Positions 17,871 to 25,966 of a DNA stretch of 64,000 nucleotides are shown here, piece by piece. Source of the DNA: Gelidibacter pelagius (lineage in GTDB: Bacteria > Bacteroidota > Bacteroidia > Flavobacteriales > Flavobacteriaceae); the NCBI RefSeq assembly GCF_017581925.1, contig NZ_JAGEVG010000020.1, forward strand, positions 18,440-82,439, read 5' to 3'. Both the position numbers and the translations under genes were made by a program. Each line of letters begins with the position of its first letter. Position 1 is the first letter of the stretch. The notes below the pieces were generated by a model that saw only the letters and a list, made by a program, of their open reading frames with translations, searched no databases and was not told the origin of the DNA.

Positions 17871-19661
17871 TTAGTTTGTGATTGGAAGATAAACCGTAAA
17901 TGTAGAGCCTTGATTGGGCTTACTTTCGGCAGTGATATAACCGTGATGGTTATCAACTATTTTCTTGCATATAGAAAGTCCAATACCGGTGCCTGAATAT
18001 TCATTTTTGTTGTGCAATCGACTAAACAATGTGAAAATTTGCTCGGCGTACTCTTGTTCAAATCCAATACCATTATCCTTTACGCTAATCGTATGGTAGC
18101 GATTGTGTTTGGAATATTTGACTTTTGGCAGATCATCAATATGAGTTTGAGAATAACTAATAGTGATGACTGGTGCAACGTTTTCACGACTGTATTTTAA
18201 TGAATTGCTGATCAGATTTAAGAACAGTTGTTTGATCTGAAATGGGATGACTTTCATTGAAGGAATGGAATCCGATGAAATTCGCGCTCTTTTGTCCGAT
18301 ATGATTTCCGCCAAATCATGTTTGGCGGTTTCCAATAAAATGTTGATGTTGGAATCTTCGAAAGCTTCTTCCGATTTGTTCGTTCTAGAAAATTGAAGTA
18401 AGTCGTCTATTAAAGATCGCATTCTTGCCGAAGATGATTTAATGCGCCCTATATACACTTTTCCATTATCAGATAGGTTGGCTTGTTCTTTATCTTCCAA
18501 CCTTGAAATAAAGGTTTGGATCTTTCGGAGTGGTTCTTGCAAGTCGTGGCTGGCAACATAATTAAATGACGCCAATTCTTTATTGTTTCGTTCCAATTCC
18601 AGGTTTCTTTCTTCAATCAAACGGTAATTTTCAATTTCGTCTGTAATGTCGGCAGTAGTTCCCAATAACTTTCTATGGCCATCAGAGTCGATCAAAACTT
18701 TGCCATAGGCCTTGAAGTGTTTTATTGTGCCGTTTTTTTGAACGATTCTATAATGGATGAAAGGTAAATCTTCGTTTTCCATCATTTTGTTGACTTGCTC
18801 CGTGAGCTTGTCCAAATCATCAGGATGGGCAAAGGCAATGAAATTTTCAAGAGTAGGTTCAAAAGATTGAGGTTCTTCGCCCAATAATCGATAAAGGTTG
18901 TCTGAGAACTCAAAGGTGTTGTCCTCTACGTGCCAGATCCAATTGCCATGTTTACTTATAATTTCTGATTGCGTAGTCGATTCCTTAAAAGTTTCTAGAA
19001 GTTCATTTTTTTCTTTTAGAATTTTTAAATTCTTACTGATTTGTAAATAGGTTAATAAAAGGATAAGGAGTGAAATAATAAGAACATAATAAAGGAACAT
19101 GGGTGCATTGGAAAGCGTTTTTGAACTTTTTTCTTTTCTGAGCCCGAGTTCTTGATTTTCATGAGTAGTCATATCCATGATCTTGAATCGGACACTGTTC
19201 ATGGTCTGCCGTCCTTCCTTGAAACTTGAAATAAACTCTGGAGAATCTATTTTATTGGATTGGGCAAGATCTAGCGTTTTTTCGAAAATCTCTAAATTCT
19301 TGTCAATCTTAATTTTTAATTCTGCGATGTTCTTTTGTTGCTCGGGATTGTTTTTTGTTAAAAACTTGAGCCGCTCCAAGCTGCCTTCCAATTCAGATTC
19401 GCTGTTTAATAATGGCTCCAAAAACGTTGAGTCATTTGAAATGATAAAAGCTCTTTTACCACTCTCGGCATCTTTGAGAGCGGAAAGCAACTTTTCTAAT
19501 TCAATATGAACCTGGTAAGTATGTTGAACATCTTCAAAAGATTTAGAAAGTTTCCTTATGAGTTGATAAGACATGCCGCCCATGACCAAAACAATGAACA
19601 AGCTCAAACCGAAAATGATTTTTAAGAAGCGTTCAGAACTATAAAGAGATTTGAGAAGCAT
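17871..19661 (-). CDS. membrane sensor histidine kinase with CHASE3 and PAS domains
   Basis: 596 residues. Order: membrane helix (about 13-35), CHASE3 periplasmic sensor (about 40-185, with KDAESGKRAFIISND), second helix (about 190-210), a PAS-3 domain (about 235-345, HPDD and RIVQKNGTIKHFKAYG), HisKA with phosphoacceptor His372 in ASHDLQEPLRK, then HATPase_c (LISNSLKYS, DNGIGF, GTGIGLSICKKIVDNH). It autophosphorylates on an extracytoplasmic cue and passes phosphate to a receiver. The gene is third in an AraC, receiver, kinase series, 31 bases after the receiver gene, which is its probable partner. The output is likely a stand-alone receiver relay as in phytochrome-like modules. The ligand is unknown. 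Confidence 0.92.
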   Translation of the reverse strand: MLLKSLYSSERFLKIIFGLSLFIVLVMGGMSYQLIRKLSKSFEDVQHTYQVHIELEKLLSALKDAESGKRAFIISNDSTFLEPLLNSESELEGSLERLKFLTKNNPEQQKNIAELKIKIDKNLEIFEKTLDLAQSNKIDSPEFISSFKEGRQTMNSVRFKIMDMTTHENQELGLRKEKSSKTLSNAPMFLYYVLIISLLILLLTYLQISKNLKILKEKNELLETFKESTTQSEIISKHGNWIWHVEDNTFEFSDNLYRLLGEEPQSFEPTLENFIAFAHPDDLDKLTEQVNKMMENEDLPFIHYRIVQKNGTIKHFKAYGKVLIDSDGHRKLLGTTADITDEIENYRLIEERNLELERNNKELASFNYVASHDLQEPLRKIQTFISRLEDKEQANLSDNGKVYIGRIKSSSARMRSLIDDLLQFSRTNKSEEAFEDSNINILLETAKHDLAEIISDKRARISSDSIPSMKVIPFQIKQLFLNLISNSLKYSRENVAPVITISYSQTHIDDLPKVKYSKHNRYHTISVKDNGIGFEQEYAEQIFTLFSRLHNKNEYSGTGIGLSICKKIVDNHHGYITAESKPNQGSTFTVYLPITN

Positions 19662-19692
19662 ATTTATGCGACATTTGAATGTTTAATTGGTG

Positions 19693-20139
19693 TTATAAAC
19701 GTAATAAAAAATTGTCTTTGTTCAACCCGCTAGTATGATATTGCCAATTCATGGTGACCACATCTGAAAGGATTTTTTTGAGATTATTAAAATTATTTGG
19801 TTTCTTGATATAGATATTGGCACCATTCACAAAAGTATCTTCTATATCTTCTTCTGAAGCAGAAGTAGAGTATATGGCGATGGCGATATCTTTAAACCTC
19901 TGATTGTCCTTAATTTCTTTCAAACATTCCAAGCCTGATTTCATGGGCATGTTCAAATCTAAAAAAAGAATATTTGGCAGCACTGAATCAGATTGGTTTA
20001 AGGCGTTCATAAGATCCACACCATCTTTATAAATATCCACTTTAGTCTTCATCTTCAATTCTTCGAAGGCCTCTGTAAAAAACAAGCGATCATCTTCATC
20101 ATCGTCTGCTAATACAACATAGGTGTAATCTTCTCGCAT
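19693..20139 (-). CDS. stand-alone response regulator receiver protein (Rcp1-like)
   Basis: 148 residues consisting of one receiver domain. Acidic pocket ADDDEDD at 11-17, phosphoacceptor Asp61 in LFLDLNMP, switch residues YSTS (90-93) and the conserved Lys113 in IKKP. A short C-terminal extension (YHTSGLNKDNFLLRL) follows the domain and resembles the tail of the second receiver in this window. No DNA-binding domain, so it works through protein contacts. It lies between the AraC gene (11-base gap) and the CHASE3 kinase. It probably takes phosphate from that kinase. Confidence 0.93.
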   Translation of the reverse strand: MREDYTYVVLADDDEDDRLFFTEAFEELKMKTKVDIYKDGVDLMNALNQSDSVLPNILFLDLNMPMKSGLECLKEIKDNQRFKDIAIAIYSTSASEEDIEDTFVNGANIYIKKPNNFNNLKKILSDVVTMNWQYHTSGLNKDNFLLRL

Positions 20140-20150
20140 CTTTTTACTTA

Positions 20151-20714
20151 TTAGGTTTTGTTGGTGTTAAGTTCTCTTCTTTTGGTAATAATTCTTTGAA
20201 ATGTGGTAGGCGTAATGCCTGTGGTGTTCTTAAACTGAGTGCTTAAATGTGCAACACTCGAATATTGTAATCTGTAAGCAATTTCCGTTAAGGATAAGTC
20301 GGTATTGATCATCAGTGATTTCGCATGTTCAATACGTTGCAGGATGATAAAATTCTCAACGGATGTGTAGGTGACTTCCGAGAAAACATTGGAAAGATAC
20401 CCATAACTATGACCCAGTTTTTCTGACAGATATACTGAGCTTTTTACGTTGATGTTATCATTGGCATTCAATACCATATCAATGATGGTATCTTTTATTT
20501 TTTGTACCAAAATCACTTTTTGATTTTCTATTTTTTCTACCCCATATTCCTTGAGGATAGCGTCAAAAGCTTCCAATTTATCAGCTGGGACTTCTTCCAA
20601 AAACTCAATTTCACCAAAATTCAACATCCGATATTTGATACCAAGCTCCATCAACTTTTCATCAATGACTTTGGTACAGATACGGGTAAAATCAAATTTA
20701 ATAAAAATCTTCAT
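20151..20714 (-). CDS. short AraC-family regulator with degenerate HMA-like N-terminus
   Basis: 187 residues. The first 70 (MKIFIKFDFTRICTKVIDEK, then LNFGEIEFLEEV) have the beta-alpha-beta pattern of the heavy-metal-associated-like domain found in Bacteroidota AraC proteins, but only one Cys remains where a CxxC pair would bind metal. The last 100 residues are an AraC DNA-binding domain (LSEKLGHSYGYLSNVFSE, LSLTEIAYRLQYSSVAHLSTQFKNTTGITPTTFQ). It heads the operon with the receiver and the CHASE3 kinase, and a TACATTTG promoter core lies 19 bases upstream. It may set expression of this signalling module; metal sensing is doubtful given the missing Cys. Confidence 0.8.
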   Translation of the reverse strand: MKIFIKFDFTRICTKVIDEKLMELGIKYRMLNFGEIEFLEEVPADKLEAFDAILKEYGVEKIENQKVILVQKIKDTIIDMVLNANDNINVKSSVYLSEKLGHSYGYLSNVFSEVTYTSVENFIILQRIEHAKSLMINTDLSLTEIAYRLQYSSVAHLSTQFKNTTGITPTTFQRIITKRRELNTNKT

Positions 20715-20732
20715 AACGTACGAAATAGGCTA

Positions 20733-20740
20733 CAAATGTA
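20733..20740 (-). promoter_or_regulatory. -7 promoter element of the AraC/receiver/kinase operon
   Basis: TACATTTG on the minus strand is a perfect TAnnTTTG match, predicting transcription start about 12 bases before the ATG at 20714. The -33 position reads TGTT rather than a clean TTG. Confidence 0.55.
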
Positions 20741-20902
20741 AGCATTATTTTTATATTGTAAACACCATTATTTCTTACTCAAACACACTGAAAATAAGAA
20801 GTTTTAAAGGCGGTCTAATTTAAACATTTTTTATATTTTTCAACGGTCTATGTTGTCTCAAAAGCCTAGTAGTTTGAACCAATCCCTGTTTTAAAATAAA
20901 AT

Positions 20903-23900
20903 TTACTCCGTTGGGATGTAGATATCAAACCTAGCACCTTCGTTTAGACTTCCATTCGCAATAATAACGCCCTCGTGATTTTCAATGATTCTTTTCACGA
21001 TAGCGAGCCCAATTCCCGTACCTGAATACTCATCTTTACTATGTAAGCGCTGGAACACTTCAAATATCTTTTGGTTGTATTCAGGTTCAAAGCCAATCCC
21101 GTTATCGGTATAACTGATATGGTAAAAATGCTCATGATCTGATGGCAAAGCGATGTCCAGGCTTTTTGCGTCGACTTTCTCACAATTAATATCAATAATT
21201 ACTGGAAGCTCTGCTCTTGAGAATTTTATGGAATTGCTGATTAAATTATGAAGGATCTGTTTAAACTGTACAGGAATAACTTCAATTGTACATATATCAT
21301 GAAGTTTAAAAGTGACGTGATTTTCTTCCAATTCTTCACTTAAAGTTTCTTTCAGATCTTCGATTACTTCAGAAAGATCAACACTTTCAAATTTTATTTC
21401 TTGGACATTGGTTCTGGAATACGCGATTAAATCTTGGATTAAATTTTGCATTCTATAGGCTGACTTTTGCATTCTACCGAAATATTTTTTAGCATTATCC
21501 GATAGCGTTTCATATTCAGTTTCTAAAATACGGGATGAAAAGGTCTGGATTTTGCGCAAAGGCTCCTGTAGATCATGACTTGAGATATAGACAAAGGACT
21601 GTAATTCCTTATTTATTTTTTCAAGATCTATGTTTTTTTCCTCCAACTCGTTGGTTCGCAACTGTACCATGTTTTCCAACTCCGTTGTAAACATTTTTTG
21701 TTCTTGGATGTCGGTACTTGACCCCACCCACATTTTTATGTTTCCATCGGCATCCTTTTGAGGAATTGCACGACTTAATTGCCAGCGATATTCACCATTG
21801 TGTTTTCTGAATCGATGCTCTATTAAGAAATCACTGCCGTTTCTGACTGCTTCGGTCCACTTTTTAATATTTTCTTCCCAGTCATCAGGATGAACAATTT
21901 GGATCCATCCGGCCTCAATAATTTGTTCGGGAGTCAAGCCTGAAAAATCATATACAGATTGGTTGAAATAATTGAGATTTCCCTCTGGATCTGAAGTCCA
22001 AACATGTTGTGGCATGGAGTCGGCCAAGAGTCTGAATTTTTCTTCTCTTTCCAATAGTTGTTGTTGAAAAGTGTGTTCTTCTGTAATGTCCCTGACCGTG
22101 CCTAACAGTCGGCTTGGTTGGTTTTCTTCGTCATAAAACACCTTGCCTTTGGCATCTATCCAATGGAGGGATTGGTCTTTCCAGATCACTCTTGACTGAT
22201 AATGAAGTACGCCTTCTGCATAAGCTTTTTCAAAGGCTTTTTTCCGAATGATGAGATCATCAGGATGAATGGTGGTAATAATATCTTTATGTGATAAATG
22301 GGTTTTTTCAGGAAATCCTAGAATTTCATAACAACGCTCAGAAGCAATAATTTTTCCCGATTTCAAATTGACATCGTAGACGCCAAGTTCACTCGCTTCA
22401 ATAATAAGCTTTAGTTTCTCTTCATTTTCTTCTATCAAATGCTTGGCCTTTACCGTTGCAGTAACTTCAGAAGCCACGACCATAATACCGGTAATGGCAT
22501 TGTTTTCTTTCAACGGATGGTAAACAAAATTGTAATAGCCCAGTTCTGTTGTACCATGTCGATTAAGATGAATTGGCAATTCGTAACCATAGAAGGGGTC
22601 TCCAGTTTTATAGAGTTTGGCAATTATGGGTGCCATGGCATCTTCAACTTCAGGTAAGGTTTCAAAAAGCGGTTTGCCTACAAATTGCTCTTCCGTTTGA
22701 TTTATTAACTGTAAATAACTTTCGTTAGCCATTTCAATCACATTTTCGGGGCCTCGGAAAATGACAATGCCCAAAGGCGCTTGCATGACCATATCTCGGA
22801 ATCTCTTTTCACTCTCTTCTACCTTTACCTTGGCTTCGTGAAGTTCCGTTACATCGGCAGCCGTATTCATTACAGAATGTACATGACCGGATCCATCGAT
22901 TAATGGAGTGAAATTATAATTGAAATAAAAAGCATCTAATTTTCCGTTATTGTCAATTTCAATTTTCTGATTTTTGGCGTGAAAGGGTATGCCGGTATGT
23001 CGTACCTTGTGTATCTGATCAAATATATGTTGACTTCCGAATTCTGGAAGAATATCGGAATATAACTTTCCTACCACATCGTTCCCTTTTCCCCAGGCAT
23101 CCATGATTGATTGGTTGGCAAGCGATATTCTCATCTCTTCTCCTGTAAAAACCCCAATCGGAAAGGGTGCGCTATCTACTAATGCGCGAATACTTTGCTC
23201 ACTCTCTTCAACTTTTTTTCTTGCTTGTACTTGTGGCGTCACATCAACACCAATTGCCATTACCCCATTGATCTGCCCTTCGCTATCATAAAGTGCTTCA
23301 AACGAGAAATTGATATAAACAATTTCTAATTCCCCTTTCTTAAAAAATTCTACGGGCATTTCAGGTGTAGAAAATGTATTTCCAGTTTTAACCACATCAT
23401 CAACAAAATCTTTTATGCCTTGTGTCAAAAGTTCTGGTAATGCTTCAAAAATAGGTTTGTTCAAGACCTGTTCTTCTGTTCTTCCCCATATCTCGAGCGC
23501 CAATTTATTAGCAATTTCTACATGGTAGTCATTCCCTCTAAATATTGCTATGGCAACTGGGGCTTGAAGAATCATGAGTCGAAGCAGCCTTTCGCTTTCT
23601 TCAATTTTTTTCCTTTCCAACGCCCTATTGGTAACATCCTCTAAAGTACCAGTCAATCTATAGGCGATTTTCTCTTCGTTAAACCATGCTCTTCCTTTAG
23701 CGTGGACTATGGTCAGTTTACTTGAATCAGGACTTATAATGCTGTACTCTATGTCATAATTCCCCGAAGAATCATCTTGTAAAACTTTGTTAATGGCCCT
23801 AAACACACGTTCCTTATCTTCTTTGACAATAACATCAAGTGCATGGTTGAGTTCAATTAGCTCATCGGTAGGCAAGCCAAACCATGTTTTCAACCTTGTA

Positions 23901-24490
23901 TTTGCAGAGAATTTATTGGTTAGAGGGTTGTAGTCAAAAGTTCCTAATTGAGTGGACTCTATGATAAATTCAAGTTCATTTTTACTTTCTATTAGAGCAT
24001 CTTCAGCTTGTTTTTCATTGGTTGTTTCTATGATGGTCGCCAGGATTCCCCCCACTTCTCCAGATGCTAATTTTATAGGGCTGTATGCAAAATCAAAATA
24101 ACAGTTTTCAATCTGTCCGTTTCGGTTTAATGGTAGCATAAAGTCTGAAAAACCTATAGACTCTCCGCTCATTACACCGTCAAACATTGGTTCTACGATC
24201 TCCCAAATTTCTGAGAAGGACTCCTTTGTGCTGATCCCTAAAGCTTGTGGATGTTTGTTGTCGGCCAAAATAGGGCGGTAGGCGTCGTTGTATATTTGAG
24301 TATACTCTTTCCCCCAAGCTATGTACATGCCAAATGGGTTATTTAGCATCACACTTACCATGGTCTTTAAACTCTCTGGCCAGTCTTCTGGATTTCCTAG
24401 AGGCGTTTTGCTCCAATCTTTCGCTCTGATGAGCTCGCCCATTTCGCCACCGCCTTCCAGAAAATTATATGTTGTAGTTTTACTATCCAT
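20903..24490 (-). CDS. soluble multi-PAS sensor histidine kinase
   Basis: 1195 residues without membrane helices. About seven PAS units follow one another, roughly 30-165, 170-295, 300-425, 430-550, 555-680, 685-810 and 815-935; several carry PAC tails such as GVMAIGVDVT and LLGTVRDITEE. HisKA follows with phosphoacceptor His972 (SSHDLQEPLRK) and HATPase_c (LISNSIKFS, DNGIGF, GTGIGLAIVKRIIENH). PAS units 3, 4 and 5 are clearly similar to one another (QAPVAIAIFRG, SAPFPIGVFTG, QAPLGIVIFRG), implying internal duplication. It is 8 bases downstream of a receiver gene, its probable partner. PAS ligands (haem, flavin, other) cannot be inferred; several repeats may only relay or dimerise. Confidence 0.92.
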   Translation of the reverse strand: MDSKTTTYNFLEGGGEMGELIRAKDWSKTPLGNPEDWPESLKTMVSVMLNNPFGMYIAWGKEYTQIYNDAYRPILADNKHPQALGISTKESFSEIWEIVEPMFDGVMSGESIGFSDFMLPLNRNGQIENCYFDFAYSPIKLASGEVGGILATIIETTNEKQAEDALIESKNELEFIIESTQLGTFDYNPLTNKFSANTRLKTWFGLPTDELIELNHALDVIVKEDKERVFRAINKVLQDDSSGNYDIEYSIISPDSSKLTIVHAKGRAWFNEEKIAYRLTGTLEDVTNRALERKKIEESERLLRLMILQAPVAIAIFRGNDYHVEIANKLALEIWGRTEEQVLNKPIFEALPELLTQGIKDFVDDVVKTGNTFSTPEMPVEFFKKGELEIVYINFSFEALYDSEGQINGVMAIGVDVTPQVQARKKVEESEQSIRALVDSAPFPIGVFTGEEMRISLANQSIMDAWGKGNDVVGKLYSDILPEFGSQHIFDQIHKVRHTGIPFHAKNQKIEIDNNGKLDAFYFNYNFTPLIDGSGHVHSVMNTAADVTELHEAKVKVEESEKRFRDMVMQAPLGIVIFRGPENVIEMANESYLQLINQTEEQFVGKPLFETLPEVEDAMAPIIAKLYKTGDPFYGYELPIHLNRHGTTELGYYNFVYHPLKENNAITGIMVVASEVTATVKAKHLIEENEEKLKLIIEASELGVYDVNLKSGKIIASERCYEILGFPEKTHLSHKDIITTIHPDDLIIRKKAFEKAYAEGVLHYQSRVIWKDQSLHWIDAKGKVFYDEENQPSRLLGTVRDITEEHTFQQQLLEREEKFRLLADSMPQHVWTSDPEGNLNYFNQSVYDFSGLTPEQIIEAGWIQIVHPDDWEENIKKWTEAVRNGSDFLIEHRFRKHNGEYRWQLSRAIPQKDADGNIKMWVGSSTDIQEQKMFTTELENMVQLRTNELEEKNIDLEKINKELQSFVYISSHDLQEPLRKIQTFSSRILETEYETLSDNAKKYFGRMQKSAYRMQNLIQDLIAYSRTNVQEIKFESVDLSEVIEDLKETLSEELEENHVTFKLHDICTIEVIPVQFKQILHNLISNSIKFSRAELPVIIDINCEKVDAKSLDIALPSDHEHFYHISYTDNGIGFEPEYNQKIFEVFQRLHSKDEYSGTGIGLAIVKRIIENHEGVIIANGSLNEGARFDIYIPTE

Positions 24491-24498
24491 GGATTGAG

Positions 24499-24945
24499 TT
24501 AAGGTTGAATAATAAAATTGTCTCTTGAACGTGGTTGCAATAATGTCTGATCAAATAGTGATATAACTTTTTTAATAACACTTTTTATACTTGTGAATTC
24601 CGCTGGTTTTTGGATGTAATGATGAGCACCCATATCGTATAATGTATTGACCACAATATGATCAAGAGAAGTAGAGTAAATGATAATTGGGATATGCGAT
24701 AAGGAATCTGAAGCTTTGATCTCTGCAATACATTCCATTCCTGATTTTTTTGGCATATTAAGATCCAGAAAAATGAGGTTTGGATGGGTTTCAGGCTCGG
24801 TGACCAAAAATGACATAAGCTCAACCCCATTGTTTAATACGGTAAGCTCAAAAGTGTCTGAGATCTCATCTATGGCATCCCTAAAAAAGTCACAGTCATC
24901 TATATCATCATCTGCAAGTAACAGGTGTAGCTTTGTGTTTTTCAT
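24499..24945 (-). CDS. stand-alone response regulator receiver protein
   Basis: 148 residues starting at Met MKNTKLHLLLADDD. An in-frame ATG at 25032 would add 29 residues, but that extension lies inside a dispersed repeat also found after ssb, so I reject it. Receiver residues are the acidic cluster ADDDIDD (11-17), Asp61 in LDLNMP, YSTS and Lys in IQKP. The tail SRDNFIIQP mirrors the tail of the receiver at 19.7-20.1 kb. It precedes the seven-PAS kinase by 8 bases and presumably receives its phosphate. There is no output domain, so it must act by protein contact, like cyanobacterial Rcp1-type partners of soluble sensor kinases. Confidence 0.9.
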   Translation of the reverse strand: MKNTKLHLLLADDDIDDCDFFRDAIDEISDTFELTVLNNGVELMSFLVTEPETHPNLIFLDLNMPKKSGMECIAEIKASDSLSHIPIIIYSTSLDHIVVNTLYDMGAHHYIQKPAEFTSIKSVIKKVISLFDQTLLQPRSRDNFIIQP

Positions 24946-24950
24946 TTTAT

Positions 24951-25016
24951 TTCCACCAGTGGGTTTTAGTACGACGAGGTTTGCCTCGATCGAAAAAATA
25001 ATTTCTTGTTCATACC
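24951..25016. repeat. dispersed repeat, copy A (protein-like, second copy at 60593)
   Basis: Matches 60593-60659 without gaps across 62 bases, starting at ACCAGTGGGTTTTA and ending TGTTCATACC (TTGTTCATACC here). Differences cluster at third positions of one minus-strand frame, whose products share YE, IFSI and KPTGGNK. It immediately precedes the receiver gene start and explains the spurious N-terminal extension there. Confidence 0.65.
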
Positions 25017-25170
25017 GCCTGGGCATGCTCACCCGAGTCAGTCGGACGGCCCCCGAAGTTCTTGATTAAAATTCGTGAAAGTGTTTTAATGGGCATCTCC
25101 GCATAAACATTAAAAAACCTCTAAGTTAATATTTAAATTTGTTCAAGGGTAATTTTTTTTTCTTTTGGCA

Positions 25171-25250
25171 CGGACAACCCGCGCGTACGGACAACTCGCG
25201 AGTTGTCCGTACACTCGCGAGTTGTCCGTACACTCGCGCGTTGTCCGTAC
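25171..25250. repeat. GC-rich palindromic array between divergent genes
   Basis: Three forward copies of a 19-base unit, ACTCGCGAGTTGTCCGTAC, lie at 25194-25212, 25213-25231 and 25232-25250 (the last with one change). Two reverse-oriented partial copies precede them at about 25171-25200. The head-to-head junction makes a perfect 28-bp palindrome at 25185-25212. The block is far richer in G+C than its surroundings. It lies between the receiver gene (minus) and lemA (plus). Possible roles are operator, transcription barrier or structured RNA; none is established. Confidence 0.8.
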
Positions 25251-25332
25251 CGCAAAAATCATTATATTAGTGTCTTGTTAATAAATGAATTTTCTGTTTT
25301 AAGATGGAATTTCCGTTAAAAACCACCCTTTT

Positions 25333-25887
25333 ATGATTGGATATATTGTTTTGGGCGTCATCGTCCTGCTTGTTTTTTTAATGGTCTCAGTGTTCAACAA
25401 CTTCGCCAAAAACCGAAATGTGGTGAAGGATGCTTGGGGCAATATTGATGTAGCTCTTAAGCGCCGTTATGATTTGATTCCGAATCTTGTGGAAACAGTG
25501 AAAGGTTATGCCACACACGAAAAAGAGACTTTAGAAAGGGTCATTCAGGCACGTAATGCTGCTATGCAAGTGCCAGATGGTGATATCAATGCACAGATAA
25601 AGGCAGAAAATCAATTACAGCAGACCTTGCGCAGTATTTTTGCCCTGAGTGAAGCCTATCCTGATTTAAAAGCAAACGCTGGCTTCCTCGATTTGCAGAA
25701 CAAACTCAATGAGATTGAAGAAAATCTTGAACGGAGTCGCCGCTATTATAACGGAACGGTTCGCGAGAATAATACTTATGGCGAAAGTCTTCCGGGTGCT
25801 CTTTTTGCTGGGGTGCTCAAGTACCAACATTTTGACTTTTTTGAGGCTGATGCTGCAAGCCGGGAGAACGTTAAGGTGAGTTTTTAA
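25333..25887 (+). CDS. lemA: LemA family protein
   Basis: 184 residues, the usual length. One N-terminal membrane helix (about 3-22) is followed by a long helical domain with the family core NVVKDAWGNIDVALKRRYDLIPNLVE in overlapping pieces, AYPDLKANAGFLDLQ, and ERSRRYYNGTVRENN, ending with the KYQHFDFFEADAASRENVKVSF tail. LemA proteins are exported or inner-membrane helical-bundle proteins of uncertain function, often next to a DUF2207 or peptidase gene. The DUF2207 gene follows here after 79 bases, so the two probably act together in the envelope. Start at 25333 is the only ATG giving the full membrane helix. Confidence 0.95.
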   Translation: MIGYIVLGVIVLLVFLMVSVFNNFAKNRNVVKDAWGNIDVALKRRYDLIPNLVETVKGYATHEKETLERVIQARNAAMQVPDGDINAQIKAENQLQQTLRSIFALSEAYPDLKANAGFLDLQNKLNEIEENLERSRRYYNGTVRENNTYGESLPGALFAGVLKYQHFDFFEADAASRENVKVSF

Positions 25888-25896
25888 CAACTTAAT

Positions 25897-25904
25897 TATT
25901 TTTG
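25897..25904 (+). promoter_or_regulatory. possible internal promoter core before the DUF2207 gene
   Basis: TATTTTTG fits TAnnTTTG and lies 63 bases before the DUF2207 start. A small hairpin (TAGCAT/ATGCTA, 25913-25930) follows. In such AT-rich sequence this may be chance. Confidence 0.25.
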
Positions 25905-25966
25905 AATTCCCATAGCATTTCTATATGCTAATTTTAAACCGCATCCTCACTGCGTAAATTAGACCT

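Noticed and set aside
24946..25032. 29-residue N-terminal extension of the receiver gene to an ATG at 25032
   Set aside because: The extension lies in a repeat also present at 60593 and adds nothing to the receiver fold; the internal Met gives a protein of the same length as the sister receiver.
25171..25250. CRISPR-like array
   Set aside because: Units abut each other without unique spacers and occur in both orientations; no cas genes are present.
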